Below, in pieces: positions 6,054 to 13,246 of a stretch of 14,935 bases of DNA (the stretch's first letter is position 1; the number at the start of each line of letters is the position of its first letter). The notes under the pieces are model-generated. The model was not told the DNA's origin. It did no database searches and saw only the letters and a list, made by a program, of their open reading frames with translations. Source of the DNA: CAZWCX01 sp964632945 (lineage in GTDB: Bacteria > Planctomycetota > MHYJ01 > WSZJ01 > CAZWCX01); assembly GCA_964632945.1 (NCBI GenBank), contig CAZWCX010000153.1:1-14935 (forward strand), given 5' to 3'. Made by a program: the position numbers and the translations under genes.

Positions 6054-6899
6054 CTAGGTCTTCTGGAAACGGCCCTTCTTGCGGCCCCGGATGATCAGGC
6101 CCTTCGACGGCTTGCGCTTCTTGCGGGTCTTCCCGCCCTTGGCGAGCACGCCGGTCGGGGAGCACGGGTGACGACCACCCCCGGTGCGGCCTTCGCCGCC
6201 GCCCATCGGGTGGGAAACCGGGTTCTGCGCCGTCCCGCGCACGTGGGGCTTCCGGCCGAGCCAGCGGTTCCGGCCCGCCTTGCCCAACCAGATGTTCTTG
6301 TGGTCGATGTTGCCGAGCTGACCGATGGTTGCGCGGCACTCGATGAAGATCTTGCGCATTTCGCCGCTGGGCAGGAGCACGTGCGCGTGCCGGCCTTCGC
6401 GCGCCATCAGCTGGGCCATCCCGCCCGCCGCGCGCACCAGCTGGCCGCCGCGTCCCACGTTGAGCTCGATGTTGTGGATCGGCATGCCCGTGGGGATGTT
6501 CTTCATCGGCATGCAGTTGCCGACCCGGGGCTCCACCTGGTCGCCCGACATGAGCTCGTCGCCCACGCTCACGTCCTTCGGGCACAGGATGTAGCGCCGC
6601 TCGCCGTCGCGGTAGAGCAGGCGCGCGATCCGGCAGTTCCGGTTCGGATCGTACTCGATCGCCTCGATCTTTGCGGGGATGTTGTCTTTGGTCCGCTTGA
6701 AGTCGATCTGGCGGTACTTGATCTTGTTGCCGCCGCCGCGGAAGCGCGAGGTGACGTGGCCCTGGTTGTTGCGGCCGCCCGTCTTGCGCACCGCCGACGT
6801 CAGCCGCTTCAGGGGCTTGGTCGCGGTGATCTCGGCGAAGTCCGAGACGGTCGCGAACCGGCGCCCGGGGCTGGTGGGCTTGTACTGCCGGAGAGCCAT
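6054..6899 (-). CDS. rplB: 50S ribosomal protein L2
   Basis: L2 is a large-subunit core protein needed for subunit association and for peptidyl transfer. The 281 residues show the family pattern throughout: TSPGRRFATVSDF, the TGGRNNQGHVTSRFRGGG segment (40-57), RDGERRYILCP and the C-terminal GTAQNPVSHPMGGGEGR (222-238). The conserved His of the usual VDHPHGGGEG segment is kept (His230), but the preceding Asp is Ser229 and the second His is Met232. AAGGA lies 8 nt before the ATG. rplW ends 35 nt upstream. Confidence 0.97.
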   Translation of the reverse strand: MALRQYKPTSPGRRFATVSDFAEITATKPLKRLTSAVRKTGGRNNQGHVTSRFRGGGNKIKYRQIDFKRTKDNIPAKIEAIEYDPNRNCRIARLLYRDGERRYILCPKDVSVGDELMSGDQVEPRVGNCMPMKNIPTGMPIHNIELNVGRGGQLVRAAGGMAQLMAREGRHAHVLLPSGEMRKIFIECRATIGQLGNIDHKNIWLGKAGRNRWLGRKPHVRGTAQNPVSHPMGGGEGRTGGGRHPCSPTGVLAKGGKTRKKRKPSKGLIIRGRKKGRFQKT

Positions 6900-6934
6900 G
6901 GGAGCGTTCCTTCCTCTTTTTTACCTTCGTCCGG

Positions 6935-7216
6935 TTACAGAATGTCGATGCGGTGGCCTTCCTGGAGGCGCACCACGGCTTTCTTCCAGTCGGGCTGGCG
7001 GCCGCGCGCGAACTTGTACCGCTTCTGCTTGCCCTTCACGATCATCGTGCGCACGCTCTCGACCTTCACGTTGAAGGCCTTCTCCACCGCGTTCTTGACC
7101 TCGTGCTTGTTCGCCTTCATGTCGACTTCGAAGGCGTACGTGGATTTCGGCACCAGCGTCTCGGTCACCTTTTCGGTGATCAGGGGCTGGACGATCACGT
7201 CGTACGGATTGCGCAT
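6935..7216 (-). CDS. rplW: 50S ribosomal protein L23
   Basis: L23 lies at the tunnel exit and is the docking point for trigger factor and SRP. The 93 residues include VIVQPLITEK, YAFEVDMKANKHEVKNAVEK, FNVKVESVRT and a basic segment ending in RLQEGHRIDIL. GGAG lies 9 nt upstream of the ATG. The gene follows rplD after 33 nt, the normal S10-operon order. Confidence 0.96.
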   Translation of the reverse strand: MRNPYDVIVQPLITEKVTETLVPKSTYAFEVDMKANKHEVKNAVEKAFNVKVESVRTMIVKGKQKRYKFARGRQPDWKKAVVRLQEGHRIDIL

Positions 7217-7249
7217 GGGGTCGATCTCCGAAGCCGTCCGGGACGGCGG

Positions 7250-7888
7250 TTACGCCTTCTTTTCCTTGCGCTTGGCCACCAGCGAATCGAAGGCCTCGCG
7301 GGTCAGAACCAGGTGCTTGTGCTTGAGCACGTCGTACGCGTTCAGCTCCGCGACCGGGGCGAGCCGGACGCGCGCCAGGTTGCGCATCGACAGATGCAGC
7401 TTGGCGTCATGGGCCTTGATCCCGACCAGGGTGGCCCGCTCCAGCCCCATCTTCTCGAGGAGTTGGGCGAACGACTTCGTGCTGGGCTTGGCAGGGACGT
7501 CGAACCCCTCGATGACGAGGGCTTCCTGGTCCTTGAATTTGCCCAAAAGCGCGCTGTCGAGCGCCAACCGCTTCATCTTGCGCGGCATATCATACGAGTA
7601 ATCGCGCGGCCGCGGACCGAAGATGATGCCGCCGTGACGCCAGATCGGCGAGCGGATCGTACCCGCGCGGGCGCGGCCCGTGTGCTTCTGCTTCCACGGC
7701 TTCTTCTTCGACCCGGCGACCTCGCCGCGGGTCTTCGTGGAGTGGGTGCCGAGGCGCTTGTTCGCCTCGTACATCACGACCACATCATGCAGGAGGGTGC
7801 GGTGGATCTTGCCGCCGAAGAGGTTCTCGTCCACCTCGACGGTGCTCACCTTCGCGCCCTGCTTGTCGTAGAGCGGCAACTGAATCAT
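7250..7888 (-). CDS. rplD: 50S ribosomal protein L4
   Basis: L4 reaches into the exit tunnel and, in enteric bacteria, also represses the S10 operon through its leader. The 212 residues contain the tunnel-loop pattern THSTKTRGEVAGSKKKPW, QKHTGRARAGTIRSPIWRHGG and FGPRPRDYSY, and later LNAYDVLKHKHLVLTREA. Length is close to the family norm of about 200-210. GGAG lies 7 nt upstream of the start. It follows rpsJ directly, with 57 nt between, where rplC (L3) would normally be. Confidence 0.97.
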   Translation of the reverse strand: MIQLPLYDKQGAKVSTVEVDENLFGGKIHRTLLHDVVVMYEANKRLGTHSTKTRGEVAGSKKKPWKQKHTGRARAGTIRSPIWRHGGIIFGPRPRDYSYDMPRKMKRLALDSALLGKFKDQEALVIEGFDVPAKPSTKSFAQLLEKMGLERATLVGIKAHDAKLHLSMRNLARVRLAPVAELNAYDVLKHKHLVLTREAFDSLVAKRKEKKA

Positions 7889-7945
7889 GGATGAACTCCA
7901 CCCGTTTCCTCGCGCCCTCCGGCCGGTCCGGCGCCGCGCGATCGG

Positions 7946-8251
7946 TTACGCCTTGATGCGGATATCCACCCCGGCGGGCATGTTGAGGTTCTTGAGTGCG
8001 TCGGTGATCTTGGCGGTCGCCTCGACATCCACCAGACGCTTGTGGGTCCGGATCTCGAACTGCTCGCGGGACTTCTTGTCCACGTGCGGCGAGCGCAGCA
8101 CGGTGAACCGCTCGATCCGCGTCGGCAGCGGAATCGGGCCGCTGATCTTGGCGCCGATGCGCTTGGCCGCGTCGACGATCTTGATCACCGACTGGTCGAG
8201 CGCTTCGTGATCGAAACTCTCGATCCGGATCCGGATCTTCATCCCCTTCAT
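7946..8251 (-). CDS. rpsJ: 30S ribosomal protein S10
   Basis: S10 is a small-subunit head protein that also binds NusB in transcription antitermination. The 101 residues carry KIRIRIESFDHEALDQS, GPIPLPTRIERFTVLRSPHVDKK as two overlapping family segments, and SREQFEIRTHKRL. Several in-frame ATGs lie close together (8260, 8257, 8251, 8242). The one at 8249-8251 is chosen because AAGAGG lies 9 nt upstream and the length is normal. It is the first gene of the S10 cluster, after a leader of about 165 nt. Confidence 0.95.
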   Translation of the reverse strand: MKGMKIRIRIESFDHEALDQSVIKIVDAAKRIGAKISGPIPLPTRIERFTVLRSPHVDKKSREQFEIRTHKRLVDVEATAKITDALKNLNMPAGVDIRIKA

Positions 8252-8415
8252 GTTCATCATCCTCTTCTGCAATCCCCTCGCCGCCCGATTTCGGGTCGAC
8301 GACGCGGCCGCTGCGACCGGCTCGCGAATGCTCGAAGGTGGGGGCGCACGCGGGATTACGGCCGGAAATGGCCGAGACGACCGCCCGCTGGCGATACCGC
8401 CGCTCGAACTTGAGG
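8252..8415 (-). promoter_or_regulatory. Leader of the S10 ribosomal protein operon
   Basis: This is the predicted untranslated leader from the promoter at 8422-8449 to rpsJ. It contains small hairpins, among them a 5-bp stem at 8359-8374 with a 6-nt loop and a palindrome at 8284-8295. S10 leaders are targets of L4 autoregulation in enterics. Nothing here is recognisably that structure, so a regulatory role is only inferred from length and position. Confidence 0.35.
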
Positions 8416-8421
8416 GGCGGC

Positions 8422-8449
8422 ATTTTACCAGGAGGCCTCGCCTTGTCAA
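8422..8449 (-). promoter_or_regulatory. Strong sigma70-type promoter of the S10 operon
   Basis: On the minus strand a perfect TTGACA (8444-8449) and TAAAAT (8422-8427, five of six) are 16 nt apart. It lies in a short AT-rich island in otherwise GC-rich DNA, directly upstream of rpsJ. It is the best promoter match in the window and shows that the cluster can be transcribed independently of the genes to its right. Confidence 0.75.
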
Positions 8450-8550
8450 TACAAAATTCGGAAGCGCGGCGCCGTTTCGGCATCCGCGCGGTACAGGCAT
8501 GCCCGAACCACCGGGATCGGCGCTCCACCGCGCGGAACGTCCCGCCGAGC

Positions 8551-8829
8551 CTATCCCGCCCGTTCGAGCGCGGCGCGGACCTCGGCCGCCGTGACCCCGC
8601 GGAGACGCACCCGCTTGAGGCCGGTCGTGGCGCCGGCGACGATCTCGACGGCGTCGCGGGGGATCCGCAAGGCGCGGGCGAGGTAGCGGATCAGTTCCTC
8701 GTTCGCCTTGCCGCGCTCCGGCGGCGCGCCGACGTCGAAGACGAGTCGCCCGCTGCGCTCCCCCCGATAGCGGGTCGGGGCGCGGCCCGGGTGGACCTTG
8801 ACCTCCAGGAGCGCGTCGCCGGCGGCCAT
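8551..8829 (-). CDS. DUF167/YggU family protein
   Basis: The 92 residues match the small YggU/DUF167 fold: LLEVKVHPG at the N-terminus, LVFDVGAPPERGKANEELI (29-47) and a C-terminal VEIVAGATTGLKRVRLRG. The APP-x-x-GKAN motif is diagnostic for the family. Its function is unknown; homologues are conserved across bacteria, archaea and eukaryotes. The start at 8829 is one base from the miaE stop (TGA-C-ATG), so translation is probably coupled. It is the last gene of the aminotransferase-miaE operon and ends before the S10 promoter. Confidence 0.9.
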   Translation of the reverse strand: MAAGDALLEVKVHPGRAPTRYRGERSGRLVFDVGAPPERGKANEELIRYLARALRIPRDAVEIVAGATTGLKRVRLRGVTAAEVRAALERAG

Positions 8830-8830
8830 G

Positions 8831-9427
8831 TCACGCGCCCGAGTGGATGCGGGGACCGGGCGGAAGCGACCGGATGAGCGCCGCCTCCGCGCGCCGCAAC
8901 TCCTCCAGCCGCGGCTCCGCCGCCGCGCCGAAGAGGTCGCGCGCCACATCCACGAAGAAGACGTAGTGGTCGACCTCGGCCGCATACAGGTCTTCATAGA
9001 AGTGGCCGAGCGCTGCCAGCGTCGACGCACTCGCGGCATCGGCGAGCCGCCGGAATCGCTCCGCGCTGCGCGCCTCGATCAGGCTCGCGCAGAGCAGGAG
9101 GTCGAGAAGCGGGTCGACGCCGCGGACGTCGGTGCGCACGAGCCGGCGCAGTCCCTGGGCATACGGGCTGCCGCCGCGCGGGGAGGCGGGACGGGCGTAG
9201 CCGGCCAGGAAGCGTTCGACGCGATCGGCGTGAGCGAGTTCCTCGACGGCAAGGGCCTGGAGCGGCCGCACGAGCTTCGGAAACCGCATCCCCCAGCGGC
9301 GCTCGATCAGGCGCGCCGTCGCCGCGGCCTTCTGCTCGCAGAAGACGTGATCGAGGAGCAGGGGCGCGGGTTGAGCCAGAACGCGATGGGCCCATTCCGG
9401 CGGGGTTTCCGCGTGCAGGCCGAGCAT
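8831..9427 (-). CDS. miaE: tRNA 2-methylthio-N6-isopentenyl adenosine-37 hydroxylase
   Basis: MiaE is a diiron monooxygenase that hydroxylates the isopentenyl group of ms2i6A at position 37 of tRNAs reading U-initial codons. The 198 residues have the four-helix ferritin-like pattern. The expected iron ligands are at the expected spacing: Glu31 (LLLDHVFCEQKAA), Glu63 and His66 (EELAHADRVERF), Glu118 (ASLIEARSAERF), and Glu151 and His154 (AAEVDHY). GGAGG lies 7 nt before the ATG. It lies 27 nt after the aminotransferase gene and one base before the DUF167 gene. Its substrate requires MiaA and MiaB, which are not in the window. Confidence 0.93.
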   Translation of the reverse strand: MLGLHAETPPEWAHRVLAQPAPLLLDHVFCEQKAAATARLIERRWGMRFPKLVRPLQALAVEELAHADRVERFLAGYARPASPRGGSPYAQGLRRLVRTDVRGVDPLLDLLLCASLIEARSAERFRRLADAASASTLAALGHFYEDLYAAEVDHYVFFVDVARDLFGAAAEPRLEELRRAEAALIRSLPPGPRIHSGA

Positions 9428-9454
9428 GGATCCACCTCCGGGCCCGGGCCGTCG

Positions 9455-10747
9455 TCAGCGCCCGCGCGGCAAGGCGTCGCGCAGGCGCGGAAAGGCGGCG
9501 CGGATTTCGTCCGTCGATACCGCGCCCACCGAGAGCCGGAACCAGCCGGAGTCCTCCTTGAGCCCGAAGGCCTGGAAGGGAACGACGGCGAAACCGGCGC
9601 GATCCAGCAGGAGCCGGCGCGTCTCCTCGTTGGTCCGTCCCGGGGGGGCGATCCGCACGGAAAGGTAGATCGCGCCCTGCGGGGCGAGGGTCTCGACCGG
9701 GTAGCCGTCCCGCTTCATGGCGGCAAACCCCTCGCTGAGCAGGGCGAGCCGTTCGCGCACGCTCGCCGACATGCGATCGCGATGCGCATGGACGGCCGCG
9801 GCGTCGTCGAGCAGATCGGCGACCGCCACTTGTTCGGCCTTCGGCGCCCACGAACCGACGTGGCCGAGGATGTCCGCCATGCGCTGGCGCAGGCCCTGCG
9901 GCATCACCGCCCACCCGACCCGCAGGCCGGTGGCGGAAAAGCTCTTGGAAGCCGCGTCGAGCATCACCGTGTACGGGGCGACCTCGGGCACGAGCCCGAC
10001 CGGGGTGTGGTGGCGCGCCTCCCCGAAGGTGAGCTGCCAGTAGACCTGGTCGTACACGAGCCAGAGACCTTTCCGGCCCGCGGACTCGCGGCGGCGGTTC
10101 TCCTCCACCACGAGCCGCGAGATCGCGGCGAGCTGCTCGGGGGCGATCACGGTCCCGGTCGGGTTGAGCGGCGAATTGATCAGGAGCAACCGCGCGACGC
10201 CGAGGTGCGGGCGGATGTCGTCGGCGGTCGGGAAAAAATTGTTGCCGGCGTGCACCGGGATCTCCACCGGGCGGGCGCCGACGAGGTAGGCGTAGTGGTT
10301 GTTGTTCCACGAGGGAACCGGGTAGAGCGCCACGTCGCCGGGATCGAGGATGGTCTTGTACGAGCCGTAGAGGAGCGGGCGAGCGCCGCCCTGGACGAGG
10401 ACGCACTCGACGGGATACTTGAGCCCGAGATCGCGCTCGTAGTAGCGGGCGATCGACTCACGCAACCGCGGCACGCCGTCGGAGGGAGGGTAGTTCGTAT
10501 GGCCGTCGGCGAGCGCCTTGCGCACGCCTTCGAGCAGGCTCGCGGGAATCGGGAACAAGGCGGGGTCGAAGTCCCCCACCGTCAGGTTGCAGACCGCCGT
10601 CCCCGCGGCGCGCAGCGCCCGGATCTGGGCGGCGATGCGCAGGATCTCGGAGCCGACGACGCCCCGGGCAAGGTCGGAGACGGAGCGATCGGCGCGAGCC
10701 GGATCACCCAGAAGCGGGGTCAGGTCCAGGGAGGAGGAAGGGGTCAT
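9455..10747 (-). CDS. Class I/II PLP-dependent aminotransferase
   Basis: This is a fold-type I enzyme related to aspartate and aromatic aminotransferases; the exact substrate is not determinable. The 430 residues contain the PLP-phosphate and ring-binding segments, NSPLNPTGT with Asn195, VYDQVYW with Asp233, the Schiff-base lysine Lys268 in ASKSFSATGLRVGW, and the carboxylate-binding arginine Arg404 in GWFRLSVG. The YPPSDGVPRLRESIA segment is typical of the family. ATG 10747 is chosen over an in-frame start at 10885 because the extra residues are low-complexity Arg/Pro/Gly, and a promoter-like pair lies between the two. Shine-Dalgarno is weak (GAGG 12 nt away). It heads the operon with miaE and DUF167. 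Confidence 0.92.
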   Translation of the reverse strand: MTPSSSLDLTPLLGDPARADRSVSDLARGVVGSEILRIAAQIRALRAAGTAVCNLTVGDFDPALFPIPASLLEGVRKALADGHTNYPPSDGVPRLRESIARYYERDLGLKYPVECVLVQGGARPLLYGSYKTILDPGDVALYPVPSWNNNHYAYLVGARPVEIPVHAGNNFFPTADDIRPHLGVARLLLINSPLNPTGTVIAPEQLAAISRLVVEENRRRESAGRKGLWLVYDQVYWQLTFGEARHHTPVGLVPEVAPYTVMLDAASKSFSATGLRVGWAVMPQGLRQRMADILGHVGSWAPKAEQVAVADLLDDAAAVHAHRDRMSASVRERLALLSEGFAAMKRDGYPVETLAPQGAIYLSVRIAPPGRTNEETRRLLLDRAGFAVVPFQAFGLKEDSGWFRLSVGAVSTDEIRAAFPRLRDALPRGR

Positions 10748-10777
10748 GCCGGGGCGGCCTCGAACAGGTACGCGCGA

Positions 10778-10806
10778 AGAGTACTCGCCGGGCGCGCCCG
10801 GGTCAA
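10778..10806 (-). promoter_or_regulatory. Possible promoter of the aminotransferase-miaE operon
   Basis: On the minus strand TTGACC (10801-10806) and TACTCT (10778-10783) are 17 nt apart. The -35 is good, the -10 poor (three of six). A start near 10771 would give a leader of about 24 nt. The position just upstream of the chosen start supports it. Confidence 0.4.
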
Positions 10807-10925
10807 GTCGAAGTGGCGAAGGCGGGGCGGCTCGGGCAGGCGCGGAGTGCCCCGACGGAGTCCCGGGCGGCCGGCGACTCCGCAAGGGCGGCGGCGGCGG
10901 GGGCTCGCCGTCGCCCCGCGATCGG

Positions 10926-11909
10926 TCAGCGGGTGGTCACTTCGCCCATCTTGACCACTTCGAAGTCGCTCCCCTTGACGCGCTTGAGCGTATTCAGTTC
11001 GTCGTCGCGCCAGCGTTCATCGGGGGCTCCGCTGACGTACCAGTCGGAGCCGTTGTCGGCCAGGATCATCCCGTACTTCTTCAGCGCGGCCAGGATGACC
11101 CGCGCCGAGGGCGGAAAGCCGGACTCGTCGAAGGTCGCTTTCAGGCGCACGCGCATTCCCATCGGCGGCAGCGCCGGGTCGGCGTCGCGGCTGGCGAAGT
11201 GGCGCGCGGGGGCGACATAGCCGCGCCGGGTGCGCCGGCAGGTGAACCGCAACGCGTGGCGGATCGCCTTCTGCTCCACCACTTCGTCGTAGCGCACCAG
11301 GCCGGGGAAGACCGGCAGGCCGGCGGCATCCGCCGACGTCCAGCCGGCCGGGCGGGGCTTGGGGCGAGAGAGGTCGAACACCGCCCCTGAACCGGCGCGC
11401 CAGCCCTTGCCTTCGGGGTAGGCCGCGAAGAGCTCGTACAGCACCCATCGGTCCGCGTCGATGACCAGGACGTGGCGGTCGCCCTCCGCCTGCGCCCCCC
11501 CTTCGATCGGGGCGTCGGCGGGGATCGGGTACGGGCCCGGGTCGCTCTCGTCGGCGTACTCGAAGCGCACGGGGACCTTCGGCTGGTTTCCGGGCACGAC
11601 GACGTACGGGATGCCGAACGGTCCGCCCTGCCAATTGGCGCCGAAGTCGGGGTGCAGGTTCCGATCGGCGCCGATCGACGCGATCAGCGTTGCGGAATCG
11701 GGATCCACGGGATCCTTCGAGACGTCGCGATTCCATTCGTCGCCGGGCGGGAAGACCTGCCGTCCCTGCAGGCTGGCGTTCGGACCCAGCTTCGCGCGGG
11801 GCGGGCGGGCTTCGCCTTCGGGGCGGACGGAAAGGACCGCGACGACCGCGACGACGGCGACGAAGCCCGTGCGCAGGTGCGGCCGGGGAGACCGGATCAG
11901 ACTTCGCAT
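10926..11909 (-). CDS. Conserved secreted protein of unknown function
   Basis: The 327 residues begin with a Sec-type signal peptide: Arg-rich n-region (1-13), hydrophobic core FVAVVAVVAVL (16-26), then a likely cleavage near residue 34. The mature part has motifs I recognise from a recurrent bacterial family of unassigned function: GIPYVVVPG (99-107), HVLVIDADRWVLYELF (146-161), a SGAVFDLS segment, GLPVFPGLVRYDEV (197-210), GYVAPARHF (230-238), GMRVRLKA (251-258), and LKKYGMILADNGSDWYVSG (276-294). The start at 11909 is chosen over 11984 because GGAGG lies 8 nt upstream and the signal peptide begins there. Only one Cys (Cys224) remains in the mature chain, and there is no lipobox. No function is proposed. 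Confidence 0.8.
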   Translation of the reverse strand: MRSLIRSPRPHLRTGFVAVVAVVAVLSVRPEGEARPPRAKLGPNASLQGRQVFPPGDEWNRDVSKDPVDPDSATLIASIGADRNLHPDFGANWQGGPFGIPYVVVPGNQPKVPVRFEYADESDPGPYPIPADAPIEGGAQAEGDRHVLVIDADRWVLYELFAAYPEGKGWRAGSGAVFDLSRPKPRPAGWTSADAAGLPVFPGLVRYDEVVEQKAIRHALRFTCRRTRRGYVAPARHFASRDADPALPPMGMRVRLKATFDESGFPPSARVILAALKKYGMILADNGSDWYVSGAPDERWRDDELNTLKRVKGSDFEVVKMGEVTTR

Positions 11910-11955
11910 TCGTCGCGCCTCCGCGGGATCGGTCGGAAGAAGGCTCGTCGACATC

Positions 11956-11984
11956 AGCATACGCGGGCATGGCGCGCGCTGCAA
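11956..11984 (-). promoter_or_regulatory. Possible promoter for the secreted protein gene
   Basis: On the minus strand TTGCAG (11979-11984) and TATGCT (11956-11961) are 17 nt apart, about 45 nt upstream of the chosen start. Both hexamers are imperfect (three and four of six). The spacing and location are right. Confidence 0.4.
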
Positions 11985-12065
11985 TCGCCGGCGATCCCGA
12001 CCTCGAGGGGACCGGCGAACCGACCCGGGACCGCGGACCGGAGTGGGTCCGTCCCCCCCAACCCG

Positions 12066-13244
12066 TCACTCCCAATCGGCGCGCGGGACGTGTCGGCTCA
12101 ACAGGGCGCGAAGGTGGGGAATGCTGAGCGCGTAGGAGTAGCCGTCGCCGCCGGATCCGCCGGAGAGAAGGGTATTGATCCCCACGACGCAACCCGTTTC
12201 GTCGAGCAGCGGCCCCCCGCTGTTGCCCGGATTGATCTTGCCGTCGTGCACGATGTAGGTCACTTCGGGGGAGGCCTCGGTGGCGGCTTGGGTGCGCAGC
12301 CGGCTGAAGACGCCCTTGGTGGTGGTGTATTCGAGTTCATCGACGCGAAACTGCCCGACGGCGCTCTTCGATTCCTGCTGGAGCAGATCCTTCTGGATCT
12401 TCTCGACGCTGTTGAGGGGGATCCCGGCGAGACCGGGAAAGCCGAGCGGCCACACATCCCGACCCGTGGTCTCCTGGTCGTACGTCCCTCGCAGCCGGAA
12501 CCAGGCCGGGAACGTGCGTTCGCAACGCAGAATCGCCAGATCGGGGCACTCGGAAACGAAGACCAGGCGCGCGTCGACCTGTTCGCCGCGGAAGAGCAGC
12601 CATACGCTGGGTTCCACCCGATCGACGTGGCGATGCAGGAACGCTTGGAGGGAGTCGACCCGCGCGTCGATCGTCGTTTCGCCGCCGTCGGCCAGCCACA
12701 ACTCCGCCAGGTATCGGGCCAGCCAGTCCCGCGGATCCCGCACGCGCAGGGCGCGATCGATGTCCTGGACCACATGGGCATTGGTCAGCACGATGCCGTC
12801 CGGCGCGACGGCGAAGCCGGTACCGGTGGCGAAGACTCGATCCAGACGCCGGCCATCCTTGAGGGTCAATCGGACGCCGATCGCGACCATGGGCAGGGCG
12901 GACTGGATGACCTCGCGTTGGGACGGCCGGGAAATCCCGCCGACCGGCGCATCCGATTTGGCCGTCGCGGGAGCCCCGTCCGGGACGCGGACGGGCGCCG
13001 CCGCGGTGGGTCGGGAGACGGCCCGGAAGGCGAGCATCGCCCCGCCGACGACGACCGCGCCTCCCAAGACCAGGCCGACGGCGCGAACCAGCGCGCGTCG
13101 GATCGCAGGGGACCACGCGCCGGAGGGCGCGGGCACGGCGACGTGCAGGAAACGGCCGCACTTGGGGCACGGCACCCCCTGACGCGCGGCGCGGGCGGAG
13201 GCGAGCATGGGGATGCGACAATCGGGGCAATTCAGGCGGATCAT
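12066..13244 (-). CDS. Membrane-anchored trypsin-like serine protease with N-terminal zinc ribbon
   Basis: The 392 residues contain, in order, a zinc ribbon (Cys6-x2-Cys9 and Cys26-x2-Cys29, in CPDC and CPKC), a basic linker, one membrane helix (about 53-76), a Pro/Ala linker and a chymotrypsin-fold protease domain (about 112-385). The triad is intact: His157 in VLTNAHVVQD, Asp235 in PDLAILRC and Ser342 in NPGNSGGPLLDE. It is HtrA-like in the catalytic part but has no PDZ domain. Basic residues before the helix predict the ribbon inside and the protease outside the cytoplasmic membrane. ATG 13244 has GGGGAG 6 nt upstream and lies two bases after the stop of the upstream gene, so the two are co-translated. 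The substrate is unknown. Confidence 0.9.
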   Translation of the reverse strand: MIRLNCPDCRIPMLASARAARQGVPCPKCGRFLHVAVPAPSGAWSPAIRRALVRAVGLVLGGAVVVGGAMLAFRAVSRPTAAAPVRVPDGAPATAKSDAPVGGISRPSQREVIQSALPMVAIGVRLTLKDGRRLDRVFATGTGFAVAPDGIVLTNAHVVQDIDRALRVRDPRDWLARYLAELWLADGGETTIDARVDSLQAFLHRHVDRVEPSVWLLFRGEQVDARLVFVSECPDLAILRCERTFPAWFRLRGTYDQETTGRDVWPLGFPGLAGIPLNSVEKIQKDLLQQESKSAVGQFRVDELEYTTTKGVFSRLRTQAATEASPEVTYIVHDGKINPGNSGGPLLDETGCVVGINTLLSGGSGGDGYSYALSIPHLRALLSRHVPRADWE

Positions 13245-13246
13245 GG

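Noticed and set aside
7889..7945. Possible remnant of rplC between rpsJ and rplD
   Set aside because: The 57 nt hold only the rplD ribosome binding site and spacer; no L3-like peptide in any frame.
10840..10925. GC-rich partial inverted repeats after the secreted protein gene
   Set aside because: Pairing is interrupted and there is no T-tract, so a terminator cannot be supported.
8798..10954. A plus-strand open frame of about 720 codons
   Set aside because: It is antisense to miaE and the aminotransferase, whose catalytic residues are all visible. There is no motif in the plus-strand translation.
12034..12051. Perfect 6-bp stem after the serine protease gene as a terminator
   Set aside because: The stem is short and no T-tract follows on the minus strand; such stems are common by chance in GC-rich DNA.
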